DNA of 64,000 nt. It comes from T3SED10-260 sp035363255. Lineage in GTDB: Bacteria; Caldisericota; Caldisericia; UBA6126. The notes under the pieces are model-generated. The model searched no databases and had not been told where the DNA came from. It was given only the letters and a program-made list of their open reading frames with translations. The stretch lies in the NCBI GenBank assembly GCA_035363255.1, contig DAOSES010000012.1:1-64000 (forward strand), in the 5' to 3' direction. Below, piece after piece: positions 23,501-32,744 of this stretch. Positions within the stretch are counted from its first letter, which is position 1; every line of letters starts with the position of its first letter. The position numbers and the translations under genes were made by a program.

Positions 23501-25024
23501 TTAGTGCATAAAATGCCTTAATCCAGTAAAAATCAGTGTGATATCGTTGGCTTTTGCAGCTTCGATCACCTCTGCGTCTCTTATGGATCCGCCTGGTTCG
23601 GCTATCAAATCAATACCATAACTTTTTGCCTGCTCAATAGAATCCGCGAAGGGAAAGTACCCATCCGAGACAAGAACAGCACCTTTAGCGTTTTTACCTG
23701 CTTGTTGGAGAGCCAGGATGGTGCTTTGAACACGGTTGGCTTGTCCCATACCCAGACCCAGGGTGCAATTATCTTTTACAATCGCTATAGCATTGGATTT
23801 GACATGTTTCACTACTTTTAATCCAAAGAGCAGGTCGCTGAGTCTTTCGGGGGATGGTTCGCCTCCTGCAACAATTTTGAGATCTCGATACAATTCCTGA
23901 TCGCTGTCAGAGAGCAGTACCCCCTGGTAGAGAGAGAGTAGTTTTTCTTTGTTAACCTTGCTTTCCATGCGTTGTAAGAGCCTGAGATTCTTTTTTTGTT
24001 GTAGAAGTTCGAGAGCATCAGCTTGAAATGAGGGAGCCAGGACGATCTCTACGAAGCGGGAAGAGAGAAATTGAGCTACGGGGAGGGTGATTTCACGATT
24101 GAAAAAGAATATTCCTCCAAATGCAGAAACAGGATCGCAAGCATAAGCCTTTTCAAGAGCAAGACCAATATCGGACCCAATGGAAACTCCGCAGGGATTG
24201 GTGTGCTTGATAATGGCAACCAGGGGATCTTTGAATTCATCCATAAGGCAAAGCCCAGCAGAAACATCCAGTAAATTGTTGTAGGAAAGCTCTTTTCCTC
24301 CAAGAATTTTACATCCCATGATAAGCTCTGAATCATCTTCCTTGAGAGGATTTATCCAGTATGATGCATTTTGGTGGGGATTTTCGCCATATCTCAAATG
24401 ACTATGCTTTTTTAAAACTCGATTTTGCCAGCTTTCTCCATCCAGAGAGCTGAATTTTTGGAAAATAGCCCAATCATATTGCGAGGTAATAAAAAAAGTC
24501 TTTTTCATCATTGACTTGGACAATTCGGGCGGAACAGCACCATGATGTGTTTGGATGCTTTGTATGAAGTCATTGTATAGAGAAGGTTTTGGTAGCACCA
24601 CGGTATTTCGGAAATTTTTGGCTGCTGCTCGAAGGAGTGAAACACCACCAATATCAACTTCATCGCACAGAGCCTCTTCTTGATCCGTGTTTTCGGCTCT
24701 TTGTTCGAATGGATACAGGTTGACTACTACCAAGTCAATTTTATCGATGTCATGCTGTTTGATTTCTTCCAACTCGCCATGGGTGGATCGGGCTAAAATC
24801 CCGCCAAATATTTTTGGATGCAAGGTTTTGACACGCCCATGAATGAGTTCTGGGAAGTGAGTGTAATCTGAGATCAACTGAGCACTGAATCCCAAATCTT
24901 TCAAATAAGCATGTGTGCTTCCAGTGGCAATGATATCCACTTCATATCTGCGAAGAGTTTGACACAATTCCTCGAGATTGGACTTGTCGTGCACTGATAT
25001 CAGGGCTTTACGAATAGGTATCAT
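23501..25024 (-). CDS. purH: Bifunctional AICAR formyltransferase/IMP cyclohydrolase
   Basis: Last two steps of IMP synthesis. 507 residues: an N-terminal MGS-like cyclohydrolase domain (S-V-H-D-K-S-N near residue 11, T-G-S-T near 36) and a C-terminal transformylase domain with K-H-T-N-P-C-G near residue 260 and a late V-K-S-N-A-I-A motif. Near the usual 510-530 residues. Overlaps purN by ATGA. Confidence 0.95.
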   Translation of the reverse strand: MIPIRKALISVHDKSNLEELCQTLRRYEVDIIATGSTHAYLKDLGFSAQLISDYTHFPELIHGRVKTLHPKIFGGILARSTHGELEEIKQHDIDKIDLVVVNLYPFEQRAENTDQEEALCDEVDIGGVSLLRAAAKNFRNTVVLPKPSLYNDFIQSIQTHHGAVPPELSKSMMKKTFFITSQYDWAIFQKFSSLDGESWQNRVLKKHSHLRYGENPHQNASYWINPLKEDDSELIMGCKILGGKELSYNNLLDVSAGLCLMDEFKDPLVAIIKHTNPCGVSIGSDIGLALEKAYACDPVSAFGGIFFFNREITLPVAQFLSSRFVEIVLAPSFQADALELLQQKKNLRLLQRMESKVNKEKLLSLYQGVLLSDSDQELYRDLKIVAGGEPSPERLSDLLFGLKVVKHVKSNAIAIVKDNCTLGLGMGQANRVQSTILALQQAGKNAKGAVLVSDGYFPFADSIEQAKSYGIDLIAEPGGSIRDAEVIEAAKANDITLIFTGLRHFMH

Positions 25025-25626
25025 TTTTCGATGATCACTCTCCTTCCTATCACTTGATATCGATCTTCACTCACAATTTTAACTGCTTCAGGAAGCAAAA
25101 GATGCTCCCTTTCAAGAATTCTCATCGTGAGGGTTTCTTCGGTATCATCATCAAACAAGGGAATCACATCCTGCAAGATAATGGGTCCCCCGTCAACTTC
25201 GGCAGAAACAAAATGAACCGTGCAACCTGCAAACTTGGATCCATAATCCAGGGTGCGTTTTTGGGCATTTAAACCAGGGAATGCGGGAAGAAGAGAGGGA
25301 TGAATGTTGATAATAGCTTTGGCAAAGCTTTCGATAAAGTTGCGGGAAAGGATGGCCATAAAACCAGCCAAGACGATCATATCTATGTTGTGGAAGGAAA
25401 GGATGCGTAACAATTCGGTTTCAAAATCCTTGCGTGAGGGGAAAGATTTCAGATCAACAACATAGGTGGGAATTCCATATTTTTTGGCGACTTGCAAACC
25501 AAGAACATCTGCTTTATTAGACAAAATAAAAGGGATCGAACACTCAATGTATCCAGAAGACCATTTTTTTAAGATGGCTTCAAGATTGGAACCTCTTCCA
25601 GAGATAAAAACTGCCAGGTTTTTCAT
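25021..25626 (-). CDS. purN: Phosphoribosylglycinamide formyltransferase 1
   Basis: Folate-dependent GAR transformylase. 201 residues with the N-terminal F-I-S-G-R-G-S-N-L phosphate loop, the catalytic I-H-P-S-L-L-P-A-F-P-G block near residue 107, and V-D-G-G-P-I-I near residue 145. In many operons it follows purM; here it sits between purL and purH with ATGA overlaps on both sides. Confidence 0.95.
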   Translation of the reverse strand: MKNLAVFISGRGSNLEAILKKWSSGYIECSIPFILSNKADVLGLQVAKKYGIPTYVVDLKSFPSRKDFETELLRILSFHNIDMIVLAGFMAILSRNFIESFAKAIINIHPSLLPAFPGLNAQKRTLDYGSKFAGCTVHFVSAEVDGGPIILQDVIPLFDDDTEETLTMRILEREHLLLPEAVKIVSEDRYQVIGRRVIIEK

Positions 25627-27782
25627 TTTAAACCTCCAGCAGTGCTTTCCATAGCTGATGAAAATGATTTTTGCAAGCTTTCTCTAAGCAATGGAAGAGG
25701 AATTTTGGCATTGGGAAGATCAAGAAGCTCCTGGGAGCAGGTTTTGCCAATAGGATACAAAGGGAGCTGGGGGAAAGCAGAGCTGAGTTGAGATCTTTTG
25801 CTTGCTTCATAAGCAATGAGAAAACGTGAGTGGCTTTCGCTGAAAAATAGTTCCATGGGAGCAAGCGGAAGCAAATCGGGATCTATAAAGATACCGCAGG
25901 ATCCCCCTGAAATGCATGATAAAAGGCATCTCATCAAACCGCCATGGTCGATACTTCGTGCAAAAGTGATTTTTTTATCGTTAATCAGCTGGCGAACTTG
26001 TTCCTGGATGGTTTTTTCTGTAGCAAGATTCAGTAAAGGCATTTTTTGACCTTGAAATCGTTCGGGATAAGTGGTTCCAAGAATAGCCAGTTCAAGATCA
26101 GGGGTCTTGAGAATCGGTGACAGGGGTTCAAGATCTTCGCTTTGCCCAATCATACCGATCACTGGAGTAGGGAAAATTTGTGTTTGTTCGCCTTCGTTGT
26201 AAAAGCTTACATTTCCTGAAACTACTGGTATTTCAAAGAAGGTCAACCACTTTTTCATACCTTCAATAGTTTGGGCAAACTCCCAGGTGATGTGTGCTTT
26301 CATGGGGTTTCCAAAGTTGAGGCAATTGGTGATGGCTACGGGCTGGGTGCCAAGCGCAGAAAGTCTCCTGGAGCTCATGGAGAGCACTGCCATGACCCCT
26401 TCCATAGGGTCAAGAGCCGACCAGCTACCAAAACTATTCAGGCTAAAACCCAGGTGAAGATTGCGATCTTTGATATGTATAAGACAGGCGCCGTATCCTG
26501 GAGCTTGAACTGTATTGCTGAGAAGGGTAGTATCGTATTGTTCGAAAATCCAATTTTTAGCACCTTGATCGGGGCTGGATGCATACTTTAATATCCAATC
26601 CTTCCAGTCATCGCTGGAGGGTAGTTCAGGAGCTATAATTGCTCGAATACTGGCAGGATCTTTGACAGCTTCAACGGTGTCGTCTGGAGCTTCGAGGAGC
26701 TCTGAGATGGGCAAATTACCCAACATCTGCCCATGGTGGTAGAGGGTAATATTTCCAGTATCAGTGATGTGTCCGATTTCAGCGTAGTCCAGTTGCCATT
26801 TATCAAGGATGGCTTTGATTTGGTGGGTTTTGTCTGGCTTGGCGATCAAGAGCATGCGTTCCTGCGATTCGGAAAGCATCATTTCGAAGGGGGTGATATC
26901 GGGTTCACGTAAAGGAATATGTTCGAGGTGGAGCTCAATACCTTTTTCGCCTTTGCCTGCCATTTCGACAGAAGAACTGGTCAAACCTGCAGCTCCCATG
27001 TCTTGAATGGCTTCAATCAGATCTTGTTGAATGATCTCGAGAGTTGCTTCTATCAGGAGTTTTTCGAGGAAGGGGTCTCCCACCTGAACACTGCTTTTTC
27101 TTTTTTTAGCTTCTTCGTCCAGCACGCCTGAAGCGAAAGAAGCTCCATGGATGCCATCTCTTCCTGTTTTGGCTCCGATATAGATAACGGGGGCTCCCAC
27201 CGAACGAGCCACACTGCTTCTAAGTTGGTCGCGCTCCAGCAAACCTGCACACATCACATTAACCAGGGGGTTTTCTTTGTAGCATGGATCAAAACGAGTT
27301 TCTCCTCCGAGGTTGGGCACTCCCACGCAGTTACCATAAAAGGAGATTCCATCCACTACTCCGTGGAGGAGATATCTTGCTCTTGCTTGATCAGGATAAT
27401 CAAAAGACAAAGAATCGAGTACTGCGATAGGTCTTGCTCCCATGGTGAAAATGTCGCGAATAATGCCCCCCACTCCAGTAGCTGCACCCTGAAAAGGTTC
27501 AACTGCAGAGGGATGATTGTGACTCTCCACTTTAAAAACCAGACAAAGTTCGTCTTGAAGGTGAATAACTCCAGCGTTTTCGCCTGGTCCCTGGATCACT
27601 TTTTTTGACTGAGTGGGAAGGAGTTTTAGATACTTTTTTGAGCTTCGATAACTGCAATGTTCGCTCCACATCGCTGAAAAAAGCCCCAGCTCCACTATTT
27701 GTGGCTCCCTGCCAATGCGACGGCAGATTTCATTATAATCGGAGGAAGACATGTTAAGCTCTCTTAGTAGCATCTCATTCAT
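25623..27782 (-). CDS. purL: FGAM synthase, large subunit (small PurL type)
   Basis: ATP-dependent subunit converting FGAR to FGAM with PurS and PurQ. At 719 residues it is the short PurL that needs separate PurS and PurQ, both encoded immediately upstream. Motifs include S-E-H-C-S-Y-R-S near residue 40, G-P-G-E-N-A-G-V near 66, E-S-H-N-H-P-S near 83, and the V-S-G-N-V-S-F-Y block in the C-terminal half. ATGA overlaps at both ends. Confidence 0.95.
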   Translation of the reverse strand: MNEMLLRELNMSSSDYNEICRRIGREPQIVELGLFSAMWSEHCSYRSSKKYLKLLPTQSKKVIQGPGENAGVIHLQDELCLVFKVESHNHPSAVEPFQGAATGVGGIIRDIFTMGARPIAVLDSLSFDYPDQARARYLLHGVVDGISFYGNCVGVPNLGGETRFDPCYKENPLVNVMCAGLLERDQLRSSVARSVGAPVIYIGAKTGRDGIHGASFASGVLDEEAKKRKSSVQVGDPFLEKLLIEATLEIIQQDLIEAIQDMGAAGLTSSSVEMAGKGEKGIELHLEHIPLREPDITPFEMMLSESQERMLLIAKPDKTHQIKAILDKWQLDYAEIGHITDTGNITLYHHGQMLGNLPISELLEAPDDTVEAVKDPASIRAIIAPELPSSDDWKDWILKYASSPDQGAKNWIFEQYDTTLLSNTVQAPGYGACLIHIKDRNLHLGFSLNSFGSWSALDPMEGVMAVLSMSSRRLSALGTQPVAITNCLNFGNPMKAHITWEFAQTIEGMKKWLTFFEIPVVSGNVSFYNEGEQTQIFPTPVIGMIGQSEDLEPLSPILKTPDLELAILGTTYPERFQGQKMPLLNLATEKTIQEQVRQLINDKKITFARSIDHGGLMRCLLSCISGGSCGIFIDPDLLPLAPMELFFSESHSRFLIAYEASKRSQLSSAFPQLPLYPIGKTCSQELLDLPNAKIPLPLLRESLQKSFSSAMESTAGGLK

Positions 27783-28450
27783 GATTGCTCCTCCCAGGTT
27801 TTAAGCATGGATTGAAAAAAGCCCAAACCATCACTGCTTCCAAGCCAATCTGCACATGCTCTTTCTGGATGAGGCATCATTCCAAATACATTGCCTTGTT
27901 CGTTGCAGATGCCTGCAATATCTTCCAGAGAGCCATTGGGATTTTCAGAATAGGTGACGACTATCTGTTTGTTTTTTTTCAGCTTTTCTACCAGAATGGG
28001 ATCAGCAAAATAGTTGCCATCTTTATGTGCGATGGGAAGTTTGATGCTTTGACCTATAGAAAAGTTGCGAGTGAAGGGGGTTTGATTGTTTTGGATGAGG
28101 AGTGATTGCATGGTTGATATAAAACGAGTGCTTTTGTTGCGAAGCAGGATGCCTGGAAGCAAAGCACTTTCTACCAAAACCTGAAAACCATTGCAAATGC
28201 CTATGACCCAACCACCTTTGTCTGCATAGGATTTAACAGCTTTCATAACAGGAGATCTTGATGCAATAGCCCCTGGTCGGAGGTAGTCTCCATAAGAGAA
28301 ACCACCTGGCAGTATCACTGCGTCAACCCTTGGAAGAGTGGTATCTTGATGCCAGATACTTAGTACCTTTTGACCCAGAAAACCAGAAACAGCATAAATT
28401 GCATCACGATCGCAATTGGATCCTGGAAAGACAACTACTCCGAAAGTCAT
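27779..28450 (-). CDS. purQ: FGAM synthase, glutaminase subunit
   Basis: Class I glutaminase supplying ammonia to PurL. 223 residues with F-P-G-S-N-C-D near the start, G-G-F-S-Y-G-D-Y-L near residue 50, the nucleophile elbow G-I-C-N-G-F-Q near residue 83, and H-P-E-R near residue 194 completing the triad. Coupled to purS and purL by 4-nt overlaps. Confidence 0.95.
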   Translation of the reverse strand: MTFGVVVFPGSNCDRDAIYAVSGFLGQKVLSIWHQDTTLPRVDAVILPGGFSYGDYLRPGAIASRSPVMKAVKSYADKGGWVIGICNGFQVLVESALLPGILLRNKSTRFISTMQSLLIQNNQTPFTRNFSIGQSIKLPIAHKDGNYFADPILVEKLKKNKQIVVTYSENPNGSLEDIAGICNEQGNVFGMMPHPERACADWLGSSDGLGFFQSMLKTWEEQS

Positions 28451-28695
28451 GCCCGAACTACTTCCAATGAATAACTTTCTATCAGGGGATTAATCAGCAA
28501 TTCATCACACATACGTTTGCAAGCTTCGATGGCGTCTTCTTCGCGTTCAGAGTTGATGGAAAGCTTGATTAACTTTCCTATGCGAACCTCTTCCACTTGA
28601 TGAAAACCAAGGTGCTTCAGTGCTTGTTCTACGGTCTTCCCTTGAGGGTCAAGAATGTCTTTTTTGGGTAAAACGTGAATCAAGATGGTGATCAT
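28447..28695 (-). CDS. purS: FGAM synthase, PurS subunit
   Basis: 82-residue structural subunit bridging PurL and PurQ. Typical features: I-H-V-L-P-K near the start, D-P-Q-G-K-T-V near residue 17 and V-R-I-G-K near 37, ending in an N-P-L-I-E-S-Y segment. Lies between purB and purQ with ATGA overlaps on both sides. Confidence 0.94.
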   Translation of the reverse strand: MITILIHVLPKKDILDPQGKTVEQALKHLGFHQVEEVRIGKLIKLSINSEREEDAIEACKRMCDELLINPLIESYSLEVVRA

Positions 28696-29990
28696 GGTAA
28701 CACTCCAATTCTATGATAGATATGATCTAAATGCTTTAAATAGGGCTTGATATCAAAAGCCTGTTTGAGTTTTTCAAAAGGAATCGATTGGTCGAGTTCG
28801 GGAGAAGATTTAAGAATTTCAAGCATATGACGTTTTTCCTGAAAAGCTTGAAAAGCAGTTTTTTGAATAAGTTCGTAGGCTTTTTCTCGGGTATAGCCAT
28901 GAGCAATCAGAATATTGAGAAGCCCCTGGGAAAAGCATGCTCCCCAGGTCAGTTCAAGATTTTTATTGATTTGTTCTTCGTTGATGCTCAGACCTTTTAA
29001 GACGGTGTGAAAGATATGTAGCATATAATCAATCAGCATCGAGGCATCGGGTAAAATGATTCTTTCTGCGCTGGAATGCGATATATCTCTTTCATGCCAT
29101 AAAGCGACATTTTCAAAACCACAAATTGCATATCCCCGGATCACTCGGGACATTCCGCTAATACGCTCACATAAAATGGGATTGCGTTTGTGGGGCATTG
29201 CAGAAGATCCTTTTTGACCTTTGCCAAAAGGTTCTTCGGCTTCACGCACTTCGGTGCGTTGGAGGTGGCGGATTTCGGTGGCGTATCGGTCTAAACAGCT
29301 TGCCATGAGAGCAAGACTGCTCAAATAATGTGCATGAATATCTCTTGACACCACCTGAGTGGCGACTGGAGCAATAGTCAGATCAAGTTTTTCGAGCACA
29401 TAAGCTTCAACAAATGGATCAGTATTGGCATAATTACCTACCGCTCCAGAGAGTTTACCTGTTTTGACTTCGCTTTGCACAAGCTTCAAGCGATCGATTT
29501 GATGCATGGTCTCAGCATACCAACCAGCAAATTTAAGCCCAAAGGAAGTGGGTTCTGCGTGAACCCCGTGGGTGCGTCCGATACAGGGCAGATCTTTATA
29601 TTTCACTGCTTTTTCTTTAAGCGCTTCAGCGACGAGAACAAGATCGTCGAGAATGATCTGACAAGCATCTTTAAGCTGCCAGGCAAGACAAGTATCGAGA
29701 ATATCGGATGAGGTAGCTCCAAGGTGGAAATATTTGCCGCTTTCTCCAATGTTTTCTGCAACATTACTCACAAAAGCAACTACATCATGATGGGTTTGAG
29801 CCTCAATTTCGTGAATGCGTTCGGCTTGGTAGGAGGCTTTTTCCTGAATATTGATTAGATCCTGATCGGGAATCAAACCTTTTTTGTTCCAAGCTTCACA
29901 TATCAAAAGTTCGATTTTAAGCATTCGATCCCATTTGGCTTTTGATGTCCAGAGATCTTTCATCGGACTAAGAGCATAGCGTTCGATCAT
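28692..29990 (-). CDS. purB: Adenylosuccinate lyase
   Basis: Catalyses two fumarate eliminations, on SAICAR and on adenylosuccinate. 432 residues; the signature S-S-A-M-P-H-K-R-N-P is near residue 262 and the catalytic-histidine block G-R-T-H-G-V-H-A-E-P near residue 138. Coupled to purA by ATGA, so both AMP-branch enzymes lead the operon. Confidence 0.96.
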   Translation of the reverse strand: MIERYALSPMKDLWTSKAKWDRMLKIELLICEAWNKKGLIPDQDLINIQEKASYQAERIHEIEAQTHHDVVAFVSNVAENIGESGKYFHLGATSSDILDTCLAWQLKDACQIILDDLVLVAEALKEKAVKYKDLPCIGRTHGVHAEPTSFGLKFAGWYAETMHQIDRLKLVQSEVKTGKLSGAVGNYANTDPFVEAYVLEKLDLTIAPVATQVVSRDIHAHYLSSLALMASCLDRYATEIRHLQRTEVREAEEPFGKGQKGSSAMPHKRNPILCERISGMSRVIRGYAICGFENVALWHERDISHSSAERIILPDASMLIDYMLHIFHTVLKGLSINEEQINKNLELTWGACFSQGLLNILIAHGYTREKAYELIQKTAFQAFQEKRHMLEILKSSPELDQSIPFEKLKQAFDIKPYLKHLDHIYHRIGVLP

Positions 29991-31264
29991 AGTTCTATCG
30001 TCTCCTTTCGATCGGGACCTACAGATACATAGCGTAAGGGTATATCGAGGATTTCTTCAATTTTCTTGAGATAGAGCTGGGCATTTTTGGGTAAGTCGGA
30101 GACTTTGCGGCAAGCTCGGATGTCACTTTTCCAGCCCTTGAAACTTTGGTAAGAAGGGTTGATTTTTGCGTATTCGCTGAGGGTGGAGGGGTATTCGCTG
30201 ATGTTTTTTCCCTCGCTTTCATAGTGGGTGCAAACGTGGATTTCTTCAAGGGTGTCCAAAACATCCAGTTTCATTATGGCAAGCTCTTTGACTCCATTTA
30301 GCATGATAGCGTATTTTAATGCAGGAATATCAAGCCAACCGCAACGTCTGGGACGTCCTGTGGTGGATCCGTATTCATGACCTCGATCCAGCAAAATCTG
30401 ACTTTCGGGGCCCGAGATTTCAGTTGGGAAAGGACCTTCGCCCACGCGAGTAGTATATGCCTTGCATATTCCGAGAGTGTCTTGGATGAAATGGGGTGGA
30501 ATTCCCAAACCTGTGGAAGCTCCTCCTACCAAGGAAGAGCAAGAGGTAACATAGGGGTAAGTGCCAAAGTCGATGTCCAGCATGGTTCCCTGAGCGCTTT
30601 CGAGGAGAATCTTTTTTTCCTGGGAGATGGCTTGGTGAAGGATAAGGGAGGTGTCGGCAATGAATGGAGCTAATCTTTGAGCATATTGGCTGTATTCTTC
30701 AATCAGAACAGGTATGTCCCAGTGGGGGTCTTGGAGGTAAATTTTTTGAAGGAGGACTTTTTGATCCTCCAGTTTTTGTTGAAGCATTTGGCGAAAAACA
30801 CCAAGATCGTTGATTTCTCCGAGACGAATGCCGTCACGCGATATTTTGTCGGTATATGCTGGTCCAATGCCTCTTTTGGTAGTGCCTATCGGCTTTTTGC
30901 GAGAGTTTTCATTCCACTCATCGCGAAAAGTATGGGAGGGTAATATCAGGTGAGAGTGCTTGCTGATAAAAAGTCTTCCAGTCAGAGTGTGACCTTGTTT
31001 TTCGAGCCAGTCGATTTCCTGGAGCAGAATCTTGGGGTTGATCACTGTGCCGTTGCCGATTATGCCGATAATATGTGAATGCATCATTCCTGAGGGTAGA
31101 AGGTGGAACACAAAGGTGGAACCCTGAGTGACAATCGTATGTCCGGCGTTGTTTCCACCATTGTATCTTGCCAGGATGTCAAAAGATTCCGACATTAGAT
31201 GAACGAGCTTGCCTTTTCCTTCGTCACCCCATTGCAAACCTATCACACCTTTAACCTTTAGCAT
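29987..31264 (-). CDS. purA: Adenylosuccinate synthetase
   Basis: GTP-dependent first step from IMP to AMP. 425 residues with the P-loop-like G-D-E-G-K-G-K near residue 14, N-N-A-G-H-T near residue 38, G-T-T-x-R-G-I-G-P near residue 127, and G-R-x-R-R-C-G-W near 300. A gaggagt site lies 5 nt before ATG 31264. First gene of the minus-strand purine operon; a TATACT-like -10 is present upstream (31302-31307), but the -35 is poor and I see no purine riboswitch. Confidence 0.96.
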   Translation of the reverse strand: MLKVKGVIGLQWGDEGKGKLVHLMSESFDILARYNGGNNAGHTIVTQGSTFVFHLLPSGMMHSHIIGIIGNGTVINPKILLQEIDWLEKQGHTLTGRLFISKHSHLILPSHTFRDEWNENSRKKPIGTTKRGIGPAYTDKISRDGIRLGEINDLGVFRQMLQQKLEDQKVLLQKIYLQDPHWDIPVLIEEYSQYAQRLAPFIADTSLILHQAISQEKKILLESAQGTMLDIDFGTYPYVTSCSSLVGGASTGLGIPPHFIQDTLGICKAYTTRVGEGPFPTEISGPESQILLDRGHEYGSTTGRPRRCGWLDIPALKYAIMLNGVKELAIMKLDVLDTLEEIHVCTHYESEGKNISEYPSTLSEYAKINPSYQSFKGWKSDIRACRKVSDLPKNAQLYLKKIEEILDIPLRYVSVGPDRKETIEL

Positions 31265-31374
31265 TGTTACTCCTCATAAATTCAGTCTATAAGCCAATGA
31301 TTAGTATAGCAAAGACCATATTTTTTTAAAGAAAAAAAAGCTTGACAAGTTGTAAGTTGAGAAAAAAAAGCACA

Positions 31375-31402
31375 TTGCAAAAAAAAGATATAGTTCTACA
31401 AT
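31375..31402 (+). promoter_or_regulatory. Predicted promoter of the ATP synthase operon
   Basis: TTGCAA at 31375-31380, a 16-nt spacer and TACAAT at 31397-31402. Transcription would begin near 31409, only about 8 nt before the first ATG at 31417. The rest of the 152-bp purA-atp interval is A-rich and contains a cttgacaag palindrome at 31341-31349. Confidence 0.5.
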
Positions 31403-31416
31403 GATTCCTGATTAAA

Positions 31417-31701
31417 ATGAAAAGCTTGATTTTTGCAGTGTTTTTTTTATACGGTGCCGTTTTTTCAGTGTCCATTTTTTATATTTTAAAAAAATTAATC
31501 TTGATGCACCTCAAGCAAGCGCAAACCCTTGCATGGTTTAATATTTTAATCATGTTTGCAGGAGCATTTTTACTGTTTCTTCCTGCTATATGGAACATAA
31601 ATTACTTTTTAATTACAATTCTATCTGCCATGTTGACTCAGTTTTTGATTTTGTTGTTTTACTACCTCAAAAAAAGACTCAAACAAAATTCTCCTTCCTA
31701 A
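31417..31701 (+). CDS. AtpI/AtpR-like small membrane protein of the ATP synthase operon
   Basis: A 94-residue protein with about three to four hydrophobic segments, ahead of the a subunit gene where atpI usually lies. AtpI helps assemble the c ring; in N-type ATPase operons the analogous gene is atpR. Sequence alone does not let me choose between them. No Shine-Dalgarno precedes ATG 31417, and the predicted transcript would be almost leaderless. Confidence 0.65.
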   Translation: MKSLIFAVFFLYGAVFSVSIFYILKKLILMHLKQAQTLAWFNILIMFAGAFLLFLPAIWNINYFLITILSAMLTQFLILLFYYLKKRLKQNSPS

Positions 31702-31719
31702 GGAAAGGATATCTCATCC

Positions 31720-32427
31720 ATGGAAATGATACATCATCTTTTTTCGTATGCTTTTGCAGGCAAAGAGTTTGTGATAAGCAACATCATATTGGCTTCTTTT
31801 CTCTCTGCCATTTTGTTTTCCCTATTTTTCATCCTACTTGGAAGCGCAGTAAAAAAAGGAAAGCCTAAACGTCTGGCCTATCTTGGAGAAATAATTTTTC
31901 TTCTTTTGCGAAATTTTGTTCGAGCCAATCTTGGTAAAAAGGGAGACCAATACATGCCTTTTATTGGGACTCTTTTTGGCTACCTTCTCTTTTCCAACCT
32001 TCTGGGTTTGTTTTCACCCTTTGGAGAAATGGGTTTTCCATGGAATATCCTGACTTCCCCATCGGTTGATCTTTCTTTTACTTTAGGTGCCGCAGTTACT
32101 GGTTTTTTATATGTTCAAATTGCATCAATTTGGTCGATGGGGCTCTTGGCCTATCTTGGCAAGTTTTTCAAACCCTATGCCTTGATGTTCCCCATCAATC
32201 TCATGGAAGAAATCATCAAGCCTGTCTCGCTCTCTGTAAGACTCTTTGGCAATCTTTTCGGAGAGCACGTCGTATATGAAATCACTTTTCGCTTGACTCA
32301 CTTTGGCGTACCAGCCATTGTGATGGTTCTTGCTATTTTTACTGGAAGCATTCAAGCTTTCGTATTTTCGATGCTTATCATGGTTTATCTCCATGAAAAT
32401 ATTGTTTCTCACCAGAAAGGGGCCTAA
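31720..32427 (+). CDS. atpB: ATP synthase F0 subunit a
   Basis: Membrane stator forming the ion half-channels. 235 residues, five to six membrane segments; the essential arginine is in S-V-R-L-F-G-N-L-F-G-E-H near residue 170, followed by the G-S-I-Q-A-F-V-F helix near residue 208. Preceded by aaggaaagg. It abuts atpE with zero spacing. Confidence 0.95.
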   Translation: MEMIHHLFSYAFAGKEFVISNIILASFLSAILFSLFFILLGSAVKKGKPKRLAYLGEIIFLLLRNFVRANLGKKGDQYMPFIGTLFGYLLFSNLLGLFSPFGEMGFPWNILTSPSVDLSFTLGAAVTGFLYVQIASIWSMGLLAYLGKFFKPYALMFPINLMEEIIKPVSLSVRLFGNLFGEHVVYEITFRLTHFGVPAIVMVLAIFTGSIQAFVFSMLIMVYLHENIVSHQKGA

Positions 32428-32715
32428 ATGATGAATTCAAGTATTATGTTTTTTACTATTTCCATTGTGTCTGCTGGTTTGACGATTGCTCTTGCAGTCA
32501 TTGGAGCTGCTTTTGCTCAGGGCAAGGCTGCCTCAAGTGCTTTTGAAGCGATGGCAAGACAACCTGAAGTTCAAAGCAGTATCAGTGGGTCTTTAATTCT
32601 TTCTCTTGCTTTGATCGAATCTCTTGCCATCTATGCACTTGCTGTATCCTTTGTTATCTTGTTTGCCAATCCATTTTCCGCCCATGTTCTTGAATTGAGC
32701 AAAATTATACCCTAA
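32428..32715 (+). CDS. atpE: ATP synthase F0 subunit c, with Na+-type ion site
   Basis: 95-residue hairpin forming the rotor ring. The polar loop is A-R-Q-P-E (43-47). The carboxylate is E64 in I-E-S-L-A-I-Y, with S65 and Y69, and helix 1 carries Q31 at the position of Q32 in the Na+-binding c subunit of Ilyobacter tartaricus. Q, E, S and Y thus match the Na+ ligand set; the T next to the serine is L66 here. The usual glycine-repeat packing motif of helix 1 is largely alanine (A-L-A-V-I-G-A-A-F-A-Q-G). Na+ coupling is inferred from these residues. Confidence 0.95.
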   Translation: MMNSSIMFFTISIVSAGLTIALAVIGAAFAQGKAASSAFEAMARQPEVQSSISGSLILSLALIESLAIYALAVSFVILFANPFSAHVLELSKIIP

Positions 32716-32744
32716 GCCATGTTCTTAGGATTGGAGAGCTCTTT

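Noticed and set aside
27147..27608. A 153-codon plus-strand frame inside purL
   Set aside because: It mirrors a strongly conserved purL region and has no own signals.
31265..31400. A purine riboswitch or PurR box before purA
   Set aside because: No purine aptamer core (paired loops with the conserved cytosine/uracil junction) and no CGAA-type PurBox pair could be found in the A-rich interval.
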